DNA of 64,000 bases from NCBI GenBank assembly GCA_958450365.1, contig CAUEEP010000938.1, positions 434,001-498,000 on the forward strand, in the 5' to 3' direction. Both the position numbers and the translations under genes were made by a program. A model generated the notes under the pieces. That model was not told the origin of the DNA and ran no database searches. It saw only the letters and a list, made by a program, of their open reading frames with translations. The stretch is from Mesorhabditis belari (taxonomy: Eukaryota; Nematoda; Chromadorea; Rhabditida; Rhabditidae). The first letter of the stretch is position 1. Each line of letters starts with the position of its first letter. Positions 44,001 to 55,583 of the stretch are shown piece by piece.

Positions 44001-46642
44001 GCTCAGAGAAGCCATTTAAATGTAAAATTCTAAAAAGTTTAAATATTTCTTTCTTTTTTTTTCAATTCTCACTTCATTTGCTTGAATATCGTGCTTTTTC
44101 CGCTTTCTGGTCCGCCAAGCAATAGAATCTTCAGCGTTTGCTTTGCCGCTACTCTAAAAAACTATTTTTTAGCTATAAAACTATTTCCCAACTTGTCCTT
44201 TTCCAATTGTTTCTCAATATCCGCATTTCTTCTTGCAAGTTCTCGCAAATTTGAATAGTCTATAATATAAGTTTCTTGTTTTTTTCTTTTCTAAAGTCAT
44301 GAAAGCTGATCAAAAGCTGAAGCTGATCAAAAGCTGAAGCTGATCAAAAGCTGAAGCTGATCAAAAGCTGAAGCTGATCAAAAGCTGAAGCTGATCAAAA
44401 GCTGAAGCTGATCAAAAGCTGAAGCTGATCAAAAGCTGAAGCTGATCAAAAGCTGAAGCTGATCAAAAGCTGAAGCTGATCAAAAGCTGAAGCTGATGTC
44501 ATGAAAGCTGATCAAAACAGTGCCGTGTCCAAATAGCCTCTCCACGATTAAGTTTTTATGTGTTTCTTATTCTAATTGGATGCAAAATAAAATTATCTAC
44601 ATTTTGCATACTTTGGAATCACTCTTCAACAGAAATGGTGTCGAGAAAAGCTCAGTTAACCTATGTTTAAGCCTTTTTTCGTTTTTTTTCGTTTTTTGGC
44701 ATTTTCTTATCCTAGATTTATTCTAAACGGCTCTAAAAAGTGGCTCTGTTCTAAAAAAATTCAGCAGATACACTACTGAAACACTACTTAACTTAACTGG
44801 TTAACTTAACAACCTTAACTTAACTGGTTAACTTAATGACCAATAGCTTTATTTTGAATCTACACTACTGGACAATGAAATATCATATTTGAAAAAAGAT
44901 CATCACTTTCGCGCGTCTGTAACTCCCTTGTCTTTACCGTATTTCTAAATATTAATCTTACCATTGTGTAGTCCTTGAAAAGAGCTTTCAGAAAATGTCT
45001 AACACTAATAGTTTAAACACAAAGACAAGGGAGTTACAGACGCGGGAAAGTGACGATCTTTTTTCAAATATCTTTTCTCAATGATATTTCATTGTCCAGT
45101 ACTGTAGTTCATTGTTTTTGCCTAAATCCAATGAAAATAAGAAACACACAAAAAAAATTTAACCGCAAGCGTATTATTTTGGCCGGCGCTGTTTTGACTA
45201 GCTTCCGAAATGATTTCTTTACCAATATCTCCCGGTCCAGATGGTATCGTGATGCTTTGATTGAGATTTGCCTGTACCTGAACCTGTGAAACTTTCCATT
45301 TAACAGTTCAGCTTTCGTGTATTCTTCGTGATTAATGCGCTTTCTAAAATGTGCCTACAAAAAGGCTGCCGTAGCTGTAAATTTGTTTATGCAAATTTAA
45401 ACTTTACATTCATCATTTGCAGGAGATATCGGCACTACAAAAACGCGAACTACAAACGCTTCTAACTTGCTTTAAATCTACCGGATTCACATGGTCTATA
45501 GCTGAAAACATAGAGAATTTCAAGAGCTTTCGAACGGACTAAAGCACACCCAGAAATATCAATCCTAAAGAAAGTTACAGTGGCTTGTAGCCATATGCAC
45601 AAATTTGTTGAATTAACGCATTAATTGAGACAAATGAATGATGAATTGACTTGATTGATGACTGATGAATTGATGAATTGATGAATTGATCTTTAATCGA
45701 TTAAATTGGCCTTTGTTTATGCAAATTTATTGAAGTAATTATTTAATCACGAGGAACACACTCTAGTTCAACTCATTATTGTTATTATGAAGCCTAAAGA
45801 ACTGACGAAATGCAGAAATGCAAAAATAAACTATTCAAATGCTTAGAATGCTTTTAAAGCTTTTAAAGCGCACTTACCGAAAAGATCGGTCGCCGCCCAC
45901 AAAAGAGAAACGAGAAATCGACTCGAGAGCTGCTTCCGTGCTCCATTCTTCCTAAAATTTACTATATATTATATGATTTAAGGTATATTTTAAGCTGCTT
46001 TTAAGACCACATCGTTGCCACATCATAGGTACTTTTAAGATACCTTTAAGACTTGTTTTGTTGCAAAACTTTAACTCTGGAACTCGGGAAAATTTGAGCA
46101 TTCAAGTTTTGAGTTTTGATTAACTAAAAAAATCTTCGAATACTTTCTCTTACAGTCGGCTCTCCCTATAACGGAACCCAATATAGCGGAAAAATCTATG
46201 TAAAGGAATGGCATTTTGGTCCCGGTCGACGCTAAGCTACATAAAACGGCACTCTATATAACGGAAGAATTTTTTTTTGTCCCTTCTATTCCGTTATAGA
46301 AAGTCAACTGTATTTTTGATTCAAAACTCTAGTTGATATCATCCCAAATAACCAATAAAATTGGCCTTTAGTTTTTCTCAAATCTTCCTCCTTTTCAAAA
46401 GTCGTTTTGCAGGGGATAATTATTGAAGTATTGAAGAAGAAATGAGTGGGTTTAAAGGAAAGAAACTCACTATTTGACGGTGGGGAAAGTGATTGATTGG
46501 GTTGTTTCTGAGAAGTTGAAGGCAATGATGTGGATGGGATGTAGCTCGTGGATGGCTGAGGTTGAGATTGATGGAGTGGATGGGATGGTGGAGGTGGAGG
46601 GCCGAACTCGGTCACCCCTCGACGAGAAGGTGGCTTCGACAT
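41059..46642 (-). CDS. G-protein alpha subunit, divergent, N-terminally extended
   Basis: Exons from right to left. The Ras-like and helical domains are complete. The P-loop at 44093-44119 reads GGPESGKST where nearly all G alpha proteins have GAGESGKST. The helical domain includes [19 protein letters not shown]. Then [21 protein letters not shown] and switch [11 protein letters not shown] (43086-43280), switch [15 protein letters not shown] (about 41790-41840), NKID (about 41560-41580) and TNATDT in the usual TCATDT position (about 41135). It ends EKVGFM, with no cysteine near the end. Two further exons upstream (45890-45968 and 46470-46642) splice in frame and add MSKPPSRRG followed by a Pro/Ser/Gln-rich stretch. 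This replaces the short MG-type myristoylated N-terminus. Those two exons could instead belong to another transcript. Role: receptor-coupled GTPase at the plasma membrane. Confidence 0.9.
42275..42413. repeat. Worn mariner-type MITE in a G alpha intron
   Basis: Right end GAACGAAAAGACTTTCTGGGC...CCTAATA matches the MITE at 7663-7900. The left part is decayed. Confidence 0.5.
42505..43016 (-). mobile_element. Deleted Tc1/mariner element in a G alpha intron
   Basis: TAATTATTGCAACAAG at the left and its reverse complement at the right (CTTGTTGCAATAATTA) form the inverted ends. The right end continues CAGGGTGCGTCA (reversed), a common mariner-type tip. It carries the C-terminal part of a transposase on the minus strand, with the front part replaced or deleted. 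Confidence 0.85.
42622..42879 (-). pseudogene. Transposase C-terminal fragment with lost catalytic residue
   Basis: Reads [20 protein letters not shown] then PPNSPDLN and ends [10 protein letters not shown], the typical tail of Tc1/mariner transposases found in nematodes. In the conserved block after SPDLN the usual PMDFSIW appears as VMGFSIW. The acidic catalytic position is therefore glycine, and the enzyme cannot be active even apart from the missing N-terminus. The in-frame residues before TVQDW resemble no transposase domain. Confidence 0.8.
44301..44518. repeat. 17 bp tandem repeat in a G alpha intron, about 12 copies
   Basis: Unit AAAGCTGAAGCTGATCA, almost without variation, flanked by GTCATGAAAGCTGATCA on both sides. 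The uniformity suggests recent expansion. Confidence 0.95.
44861..45106. mobile_element. Tc1-type MITE with long inverted arms
   Basis: Ends TACACTACTGGACAATGAAA and, reversed, TACAGTACTGGACAATGAAA. Inner arms also pair (CGCGTCTGTAACTCCCTTGT with ACAAGGGAGTTACAGACGCG). It lies in the long intron of the G alpha gene. A diverged relative of the interior is at about 19590-19650. Confidence 0.85.
46151..46312. mobile_element. Pogo/Tigger-like MITE, about 160 bp
   Basis: Ends TACAGTCGGCTCTCCCTATA and, reversed, TACAGTTGACTTTCTATAAC, with CTATAACGGAA blocks near both ends. TA at both edges. Non-coding. Confidence 0.75.
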
Positions 46643-48887
46643 GGTTGAGCCTGGAAATTTCGCAAAATAAACACGAATAGGTAATTTAGAAAAGGAAAAC
46701 AGTAATTGAAAAGTATAAGAAAAATCTAGAAACATGAAATGAATCGATTAATTGGCTTCACCGCTAGTTTGGTACAGAAATAAATTGGGAATTTTTGCTT
46801 TTGGATGACGTCTTTGTGCAGGTGTTATTAAGGAAAGGTGAGAAGATATAAAAATGTTAAAAAGACGATTGACAACTTTTATAAAAATGGTTAAACTATT
46901 CAGCGAACAGATCAAGAAAAAAAAATCGACTTAAAGTATAAAAATGATGTTTAAACCAGGTGAAATAGATGGGTTTATTCGAAAAATCTCATCAGACTTC
47001 TAAAAACCGATCTACTACGATTGCAACTTTGCAATTTGTACCTTTGCGTGTTTCCTATTGCGTCTAAATTGTAGTTGCAGAAAGTCGATCTAATAATTTG
47101 ACACAAGAAAGGTTTAAAAATTTTCTCACGAAACGTCACAATGACGTCATAAGTAAAGAGATAAAGTTTAATACATATGAATCAAACACTAAAGCCTGTA
47201 AGCCATATTAGATATTTTAAATCAGTCAAACAACCAGACCAACACTAAAACCTGTAAGCCAAATTAGATATTTCAAATCAGTCAAACAACCAGACTAGAC
47301 CAGAGAGAGGATCACTTAATCCAGGATCACTTGGCTCAGTTATTTTTATGGGCAAACTACAAAGCTAAAGCTGGCCTAAGGACCAAAGCAAGCCTAAGGA
47401 CCAAGCACATAAAGACCAAATTATGATTTTATGCAAATATGGTGAAAGGAATCATTCTATGCAAGTCACAGCTTAACGCCACAGATCAAATAGTAAAAGC
47501 TTTTCAAGTCATTTCAACGCGCATTTTGAAATCATTCAAATCAATGAAATCATTTTATCAATAAGCAAATGTCTAGCGTAGAAGGAAAGAAAAAAAAAAG
47601 TCCCCTCTTTTTCTTTTGAAATCAGAGAGGTTATAATTTTACGTTACAAAAGAAAAGGGGCGGACGAAAAAGGTTAATAATCGAAAGAAGTCCCCAAGGA
47701 AGAGAAAAAGAGCTTTTAATTATCAGATCAAGAAAGGAAGTAGACTTTGGGGAGAATTATTTTGATTGTTAGTAGAATGAAATAATGATTTCCCTTTGAG
47801 ATTCGATTAAGAATTTGCATTATTGTTCGAATCAAAATACAGACAATTATCAAAAAAGATTTTAATTCTTTTTTTACTTAATGATTTTTGCTTGAAATCG
47901 TTGTCTAGGGTCGAAGGTTTTAAAATTAAAAAATGAAAATTAAATTGAAATCTTGGCTTACTCACTCTTGCAACATAGCTAAATTCCAGCTTTCTTAAGT
48001 GCTTGCTAAAATGCGTCAACTTTTGAAACTTACCGTAATCTTTTCTCTATTTACCTAAACCTACAAGGGTTCACCAGATCCAAGTCAAAAACCACGTAAA
48101 ATTGAATTGAAATTTGACGATAGGCTTTAAATTTGCTTTAAAGCGCGCTTTTCGATCAGTCGAATATCTGCACTGGCGGTTTAGTGGATGGTGGAAAGGT
48201 CTCTCGGTGACAGGAATTTGAATAATTGCAACTGGGAAATCTTAGGAGAATTAAGAATCAAATTAGGTCAAAAGACAAAATCTCTCGACGTATCAACAAA
48301 AAATTGACAAGTCGAAATCGATTCTTTTTGCATTTTTTCTCTTAGTTGGACATCATTTAAGAATTGTTAGTGCTTAGATTTTTGATTTGAAGACAAATGG
48401 TTTTTTTCAAACTACGTACTCGTTGTGCGGTCCCGCCCTGGTTTTTGATTTTTTCAAACCAATGTCAAGTCAATTCAAACCAGGCCCAAGACAAGCGCTG
48501 TTCTTGGCCTAGCTTAACCCGGAGAAACTCCAGAAACAACCCGAAAGACAACAAACATAGAAAACAGTTTCCGGAAAAGTATTTTATATAAAAAAAGCCC
48601 TTTATACTACCCAAATCCCATCGGATTGCATTCTCACACCTTGATAAGTTTGAATGAAACGCGATAAAATCACAAGGCTGAAACTCATTAATCCATTATA
48701 ATAACTCATCGAAGCAGTAAATGATATTTTCTCTATACACACCCATTCACAAATGAATGGGTAATGGGTGAGTGTGCTTTGGAAAAAAAATTGAAAGATT
48801 TTTCAATGGGTTTCCATGGAAAAAGATGGTAACCAACTATTGCCAAGACATTTTTCCCGAATTTTATTCATTTTCAAGAATGAAAAT
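46643..48887. other. Intergenic upstream of the G alpha gene
   Basis: A 55 bp unit is duplicated in tandem at 47185-47295 (AACACTAAA-CCTGTAAGCCA through CAAACAACCAGAC). The rest is AT-rich without coding signal. The G alpha promoter would lie near the left end. Confidence 0.5.
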
Positions 48888-49108
48888 CATTGAAGCTCAT
48901 TATTTTTTTGGTAAGTTTTTAAATCTGAAAAACAGATCGTTTTTCAGCTCAAAACGAGTTGAATGGCATTTCGAAAGAAATGAAAACCGACAAGTTCATT
49001 CAATGGCTACTCTGCTTCAATGGCGCAGCTCAGCAATTGACTTTGAAAGGCAACGTTGAAAGTGGCTCAGCTACAGCTAGCTCAGCTCAACTTCTGATTA
49101 GTTTTTAA
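48888..49108 (+). CDS. Possible small two-exon gene, unknown
   Basis: An ATG a few bases after a TTTTCAAG site opens MKIIEAHYFF. A GTAAGT donor and a TTTTTCAG acceptor bound a 37 bp intron. The second exon reads AQNELNGISKEMKTDKF, IQWLLCFNGAAQQLTLKG and ends SSAQLLISF with a stop. The good splice sites are the only support. There is no family match, and the gene would make only about 63 residues. Confidence 0.3.
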
Positions 49109-50094
49109 AGATAGATATGTTTATAGAATATATTTTTGCAAATCAAATAATTAAAAAGAAATCGGTTGAAATGAAAATCCAATTGTTGCATTTTTTGGAA
49201 AACAAAGCGTCCCTGGGGGAAAGAGTCTGCCATTTTAATGAAAAAGGAAATAAATTTTGATGATCTTTACATATTCACTAACAGAATTCCCCAAAAACAA
49301 TCAAAAGCTTCTAGAAGTAATAAGAGTTGTTATTTTGAAAGTTTTAACCTCAGAAATTTGTGAGCTATTTGAGGAGAACAGGTGGAATTGATGAGGGAAA
49401 GGGGATAAGGGGGACACACAATGAACTTTCGCCCACATAAACGACATTTTGCTATTATGGAAAGGATAAGTTTTGCAACATGACGTAGAAGATTTGGCTG
49501 CGATGGTATATGTAGTGCTAATTAATGTTTGTAAAGACTTTAGAGCACTTAAAAATCGATTTTTATTCCTTTATAAAAAAGGCGAAAAATTCTAGCAGTG
49601 AGAGGATTCGAACCAGAGGCAAAAGTGCGCGGAGAGGGGCAAGACGTTAGCCCACTACCGACTAGGCTACAGAGCCAGGGTGAGGAGCCGGCACCAAGGC
49701 TTTAAGTAGGCTAGTCTGGTGAAATTGGTCGAAAGTTTGAAGGCTTATATCTCGAAAATGGCTTATGATAAATAGGATTTGAAAACAGTTTCAGGCTGGC
49801 TTTAATCAGGAGGTGTTGGTCAGATTGCTCCTGAAATGTAACTTCAAAGAATTTCCTGATTAGTTGAAACAAGGGATATGAGAAGAGAGAGAATGAGAAG
49901 TGTCCAGGAGGTGATCTCTCATCGTTAACTCTACCTTGTTTCTAGAGTCTTTTCTTTTATGCTTGATACAATAAACTCTTTGAGCTTGAATTTTTGATCA
50001 AATTACTGTAAATTCTATTGAACGTTTCAACTATGTTTTCACATTCAAAAGTTCAATGCACTCGTGTATAAAACAAGGTTTATCAAGCATTTTT
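49109..50094. other. Intergenic downstream of the paraoxonase-like gene
   Basis: Contains the tRNA-like element at 49590-49675. No coding exon recognised. Confidence 0.45.
49590..49675 (-). repeat. tRNA-like element with long variable region
   Basis: On the minus strand: D arm TAGCC...GGCTA (five pairs) enclosing AGTCGG, then a B box GGTTCGAATCC about 40 bases later. The acceptor and T stems do not close. It resembles the other tRNA-like pieces in this window. Confidence 0.45.
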
Positions 50095-52823
50095 TCATCT
50101 CTTTCCTTTTTGATTCATTTGCATTGGAAGCTCGCATGAGATCAGCGTTTGAAATGGGCTGGCAAGAAGGAGTTGATTTGCAGTTCTAAATGTTTTTTTT
50201 CAAAGCAAATCAAACCCAAGCAAATGTTCAATTACCTCATTGCAATTGTTGCTCCACTCAACGAAGCTCCGTCGTTCGCATAAAGATAATCAATTCTCCT
50301 GAAAAGGTAAATAAATAAACTTTTTAAATTGATATTTTTCAACGTACGTTGTTCGATTTGAACGCGGCTTGGCAAGGATTCGGATGACTTGAGTTGGCGA
50401 GTGGTTTGCACTGGGGTTTGTCTCGTAATAGAAGTGCCTGGAAAGTCAGCATGATTATTTGAAAAAATTCACGACAATACTAATGTATTACTAATGAGTA
50501 ATGACGATTATTTCTAATGTCAACTCAATTTGTTCAAGACTTTTGTTATTTATTTCGCAGAAAGTTCTCGATAACTCAAGGAGATTCAGGGCTATCGAAT
50601 GACTAGAATAGTTTAGTTTATTTTTGAATGTTCATCAAATTATCAGCAAAACAGTAACGACTATGCTATGGTACGCAAAAATATCGTCATTACGAATGTG
50701 TTGACTGAAAACAGTTCTAATCGGTGATCGAAGCCGGATCTCCAGACTACAAGCCGAGAGCCTTGCCAATGAACAAAGTCTCTACAATGTCCTTTGTGCT
50801 CACACGTAAACGCACCCTTTCTTTTTTTTATTTGTTTTCGCACTCAGCTGTTCCTACTTGCACAGATCACAACCTGCTTCCACATTTCTCTATCCCTTGC
50901 TATTGTCATCCAGTGTTTCCTAGCTTGATTGTTCCTGGTTCGAAGTCTTCGACTTGCTGGTGCTGGTGGTGGTTGCACTCTAGCCATCCTTTCTCTGACC
51001 GTCTCTGCCACTCTTGTGCTCCACCTCGTTGCTGGTCTTCCGATGGGCCTCTTCTGGTCTCGTGGTAGCCACTCTGTAATCCGTATCGTTCATCTGTCGT
51101 CTGTTCTTCCGGCTAAGTGGCCGGCCCATCTGAGTCTTTTTTCTCTCAATCACTTCCACTGGATCTCGGAGTCCCGAGAGCTGGCGCATATCCGTACTGC
51201 ACCCTTTCTTATGCACTGGATACCGAAAATTTAATGAAAACCGGTCTTTTAGCTGAAATAAAATGCTGAAACTGTCTAAAAAGCTAATGAAAATAAAATT
51301 CAGTTATCGAAAGCTCACTTGAACTTGATTGGGTGTGCGGTGGCGATCAACGATCCATCGATGTCCATCCATAAGGAATAAGGAGCTGTATCCAGTGGGA
51401 TTTCCTGGCAAGAGTTCAGTTGAGTGGTGGACATTGGATAGAACCATCATTACCTTGATTCTCTGTAGATTGTAGTTCCCAAGCACCTGGTAGACGATCA
51501 GTTTTTCGCTCATGTGCGAGGAAACAAAGAGATATCTAAAGAGAAATGGGTTTCTTTGAAAATTCCCAACCTTCTCAGCGGATCAAAGACAACTCCGGCA
51601 GGAGTAGAAATTCGCGATTCAACAATTCTCGTCTCTTGTCCATCGTAGAATAAAATTTGGCCCCATTCCATGGAAAAGAGTCTAAATTTGAGTTCAAGAT
51701 AAACCTTCAAATTGGATATTCTCCGATAAAAGGCTTTTATTTCTAAGAGAGGAACACACTTTTCCTAATTGTCAGGGTAAACTGTAACTATGTAAGCCGC
51801 TTTATACTTCTCAAATCGTTGTGCCATCAAATCATTGGATGTCGTGTATCGTGTCACATAAAAACGATTCCCGTCAACACCAGCCAAATCATGGATACTA
51901 AAAGTATCATAGTTTAGTATCATAGTTTCCAATTTCACTACTTTTTGAAATATTTGCTTTTGATCGTTTTCTCATGTTCAAGCATTTTCATTTCCTCTCG
52001 TAGAACGTATTGCTCAATCGATGAGCCAATTTTGTGGTTGTTGATGAGAAATAATCTGCAAAGTGATTGGATGATATAAAAAAAATGACTTGCTTCTCTT
52101 TAATCACCTTTGAAGATTATGGTTTTTTGGTCCAAGGGTGTGAGCGAGGGCGAAATGGCCAACATTGACTTTTATCGGGCCTCCCAATCTTGATAATTCC
52201 CATGAGCTTCGATTGTCCTGATATGGAGAGTTAACATAAGAATAGTTTATCTATTTTAGAGCCTTTATTACTTTCAAAAAAAATGCGCTAAAGTTTTTCT
52301 AGTATATCTTTTGACTTATGACAACTTACGGTCGATAGACCAAAGATTCCGCCAGCTCGTGCCGATTGGACCTCATCGTTAAGACCGTTTCCCTAGAAAA
52401 CTGAAATGAGCAGGTTTAGATTAAACTATCAATTTAACTTTGTTAATCAATGTCTTTTTTTACCGTGGTGATAATAACGGTTCCTTGGAAACTCGAGTCC
52501 AAATCCATGATCCCATCTTCAAAAGCGCCCGCCACCGAGCACTCACCGGGCAGAAAATTATAGACACGCCGATTAATACCCAGAAACATTCTAGAATTTT
52601 TCCGAGGTTTATATTTTGAAATGTTTTGCTGTGTGAGGATAACGAATTAACGCATAAATGTTACTGTAGAGTCCAAGCACCTGGGATTTTACATTGGATC
52701 TTCTCACAAAATTACCATAGTAATGCCAGCTACCGAAACTTACAAAAAGTTTGCGAATCCATAAGCGAGAACTGCAACAATAATGATAAAACAGGAAAAC
52801 AGAATTTCTTTTGAAAGCAACAT
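50095..52823 (-). CDS. Paraoxonase-like membrane protein (MEC-6/POML type)
   Basis: Start at 52823: MLLSKEILFSCFIIIVAVLA, one N-terminal membrane helix as in MEC-6 and POML proteins. The six-bladed propeller of the paraoxonase family follows: NRRVYNFLPGECSVAGAFED (52500-52600; FED matches the calcium-binding ED pair), GLNDEVQSARAGGIFG, KVNVGHFALAHTLGP, IHDLAGVDGNRFYVTRYTT, STPAGVVFDPLRR, YLFVSSHMSEKLIVYQ, TAPYSLWMDIDGSLIATAHP and LYANDGASLSGATIAM. The last exon gives ANQLLLASPFQTLISCELPM and ends NQKGKR, stop. Family members assist ion-channel complexes at or near the ER in worms; lactonase activity cannot be judged from this. An intron of about 870 bp holds a retrotransposon fragment and a tRNA-like piece. 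Residue-level orthology (MEC-6 or POML) is not decided. Confidence 0.88.
50690..50775 (-). repeat. tRNA-like sequence in a paraoxonase-like gene intron
   Basis: On the minus strand: TTCATTGGCAAGGC as an A-box-like part and GGCTTCGATCACC as the B box. It sits next to a piece (about 50789-50822) that matches the 80 bp unit of 15291-15530. Confidence 0.4.
50930..51230 (-). mobile_element. RTE-type non-LTR retrotransposon, 3-prime fragment
   Basis: In one minus-strand frame it reads RLRWAGHLAGRTDDR, then ITEWLPRDQKRPIGRPATRW and ETVRERMARV. This is the well-known C-terminal block of RTE-like reverse transcriptases. An in-frame stop interrupts it just upstream and the rest of the element is missing, so it is a dead 5-prime-truncated copy. 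It stands in an intron of the paraoxonase-like gene, in the same orientation. Confidence 0.8.
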
Positions 52824-53059
52824 TTTGTGTACGCCAAATGTCCACCCTCACGAACTCACTCACATCTCTTTCTCATCGTTTCTCTTTTCCCGGGTTTCAA
52901 ATAGCAACCATGCATTTCTAATTATGCTCTTTGTTTATGTCAAATACTGAATATGGCAGATTATGACACTGGCTTGCTTATCAAATTATTTGTGTTACTT
53001 ACCGCAAAAAGTTTATTAAAAACAAACAAAAATTAGCAACAAATCACATAAAGATGTGG

Positions 53060-55318
53060 TTAGGATGTTTTAGAAACTTCAGTATCAAGCTTCCCTGATT
53101 TTACCACCCATACAAGAAACCTAAAAAGAAATGAATACAAAATAAAGTAAAAATAGTTACCTTTCAATTATCGGCCAAATTTTTGGAAATTCACGCTTCG
53201 ATGCTTCAAGAGCTTCTAACAGAGTAGATGGATGCCTAAAAATTAAAATATTAGCTTAAAAGTATTCTGGTGTTACCATTTCTCCACTATTTCAGCCCTC
53301 GCACGATGTCTCCAATACTGAATGTTATGTTTTCTTTTGAGGTGTACTTTCCGTAGATTGCGCTTATAAAATGAAGTTGTTGAACAAAGAGAACATCTAA
53401 CGCAAAACCTTTTAAAAATCGTAAATTGATTTACCTGTAAATACGGGGCAAAGTCTTGTCACAATGCATTGCAAGTACATGAACAATCGCGTCTTCAAAG
53501 CTCGCAAACCTTTTCGATGAACAAGACTGAAATTACTGTGTCAGTGCAATTTGTGCGAAGTGCCGAAATTGTACCTGACATTTTACTTGTTTCCAAAAGA
53601 CGCGTTCTCTTTTTCCTTTGCTAACATTATTCATATTTAGTTGATCATAAACGCGGAACAAATTCTAGAATTTAATTTAATTTATTTAATTCAGCCGAAT
53701 ATAAACCTCATCATAGTTTCCAGAGCAATCTTCCACAATAAAACCATCAAGATTCATATAAGTTTCATCAGCATTGCGCTAAATTAAATTAGGTAAGGTA
53801 TCTAAAATGAAAAAACTACCTCAATAGTTAGATCTCCACGTTTCGCGGCTTCTAGTATATCAACAAGGTTCCCTGGGTGTACAGCTCTTATGTGGCAATC
53901 TTCCGCTATATGATGTGATGCACCCACAGCCATTTGTTCTTCTTTTTCCACCACCTCGAGTTCATTTTGAGACTCATATAGCGAACTTCGATCAAATGAG
54001 GAATCTTCAACTGCTCCGTTTGAAATGTTATCGATATCCTCCTAATTTTCTCTGAGTGAAAAACAGTAAAAAAGACGCCTACCAAATCCTTCTCAGTCCC
54101 TTCTTCCTCTTGTACTTTTGCCGTCAAAACCTTTTCGAACTCATTTAAAGCACTTCGACCGGATGACGAATCATCAATGTTTGAAATTTTATCATCAGGA
54201 TCGTTTTCGGACTCGACCCGTCCTCCGTTTGAAATGTTGGAAATTTCATTCTAAATAAGTTTTTAGTAAATTTAAAAATAGTTTTACCAAATTCTTTTCC
54301 ATATGTCTTCCTGTTTCTTTTGCTTCGACTTTTATACCTAGACTAGAAAACTCTTACATTTGTATATGATTCTTCAAGCAGTTCAGCCGGTTGAGTGAAC
54401 TCATCTTTTGAATTGGTAGAAACGTCACAACGAATGTCGCTGTTTGTCGTATTGGCCATCGCACAGTTTTCTGTCACTTTAATAGTGCCCACGTCGTTTT
54501 GTTGAATCAATTCAGGTCGTTCGGTGAAAAATGGCAACTCCTAAATGACAAATGATGCATAAAAAATAGCCAGAATATTGTCAATTTAAAATGACCTCAT
54601 ACAGATTTTAATTAACCTTTAATAGCGATTTTCGCTTTGACGTTGTCTTTGTGTAAAATTGTTGCAATGAAGATACATCCATCGATGGCTCTCTTTTCCT
54701 AAAGAAATAAGTTAGGCCATATTTACAACTTCAAATTTACAGCACAAAAGTCGAGGCTTCTTCTTTCACAATCGCGTTTGAATGATTCTCGCAATCCATA
54801 TAAAATGTGCTGTTTGATTCTTGATTCTAAATGGAGATCGAAAATAATCATATATTAACGACTAACAGTATAAGAACTATCTTGGAAGAGAATGCCATTC
54901 GGATTAGGTGAAGACAAACTTGTATCAAAGTACATCATTATAGGCTAAAAACGATCATTAACAAAAGATCTTTTGGAAAAGACATGAAACAAAATGAAAG
55001 GTAAAAGATACCTCTTCCATGTCCTCCAGACAACAAGTTGTACAACCAAAATCCTCTGATGCATCAGTTAAATTGACCAACTCAATAAAATGTTTAGCCA
55101 ATTTTAAAACAAATTCACTTTGTCCTCAAAGCTGTCGCTTCCACCGACATCTAAGAAGCGTATATTGAACGATTTGAAGAGGTGTGATGATGTCTAAAAC
55201 ATTAAAATAAAATAAAATGAATAAAAGCTGCCCAAACCTTCAGAAAGTCGATTAAAAGTTCTTTCACTTCATCTGGATTTACCGATTTCACCAGAGTCAA
55301 CTCAATGAGGACCGACAT
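53060..55318 (-). CDS. Unrecognised zinc-finger family, copy A
   Basis: Start MSVLIELTLVKSVNPDEVKE directly after a TTTTTTTAG acceptor-like site. Short exons follow: FKSFNIRFLDVGGSDSFEDK, VNLTDASEDFGCTTCCLEDM, MMYFDTSLSSPNPNGILF, STFYMDCENHSN and EKRAIDGCIFIATILHK. The acidic middle has repeated units with DDSSSGRSALNEFEK and EDSSFDRSSLYESQNE. Then HPGNLVDILEAAKRGDLTIE and two C2H2-like fingers: CQSCSSKRFASFEDAIVHVL...H (53460-53580) and CSLCSTTSFYKRNLRKVHLK...H (53340-53400), both C-x2-C-x13-H-x4-H. It ends FLVWVVKSGKLDTEVSKTS, stop. Likely a nuclear DNA- or RNA-binding protein by its fingers; that is inference. Exon junctions in the middle are approximate. The start region matches copy E; the middle matches copy D. 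Confidence 0.65.
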
Positions 55319-55583
55319 CTAAAAAAATGTTGAAAAATGAAAAAAGCTTCGTAGGTATGAGCAAATCAAGAACTAGCACAAAAACTTATCAATGCGCGAA
55401 AGAGAGAAGAAAATTTCTATAGATCCCATTTAACCATTTAACCCTTGACTGAATATTTTTAATAAACACGCCAAAAATTGATTCGGGCTGACTTTTTTTT
55501 CTCTTTTACTTTTTCGTTAAACTTTAGATTTTTCTAGTTTTTAACTTCTGATTTACTACGCTTATTACTTTACTTTTTTTCAG
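55319..55583. promoter_or_regulatory. Shared divergent promoter between copies A and B
   Basis: Only 265 bp separate the two start codons, which point away from each other, so this stretch must serve both genes. Each start codon stands just after an acceptor-like TTTTTAG or TTTTCAG, which could be a trans-splice site. No specific motif identified. Confidence 0.5.

Noticed and set aside
49590..49675. Functional tRNA gene with long variable arm
   Set aside because: A and B boxes and the D stem are present, but acceptor and T stems do not pair, so it is listed only as a tRNA-like repeat.
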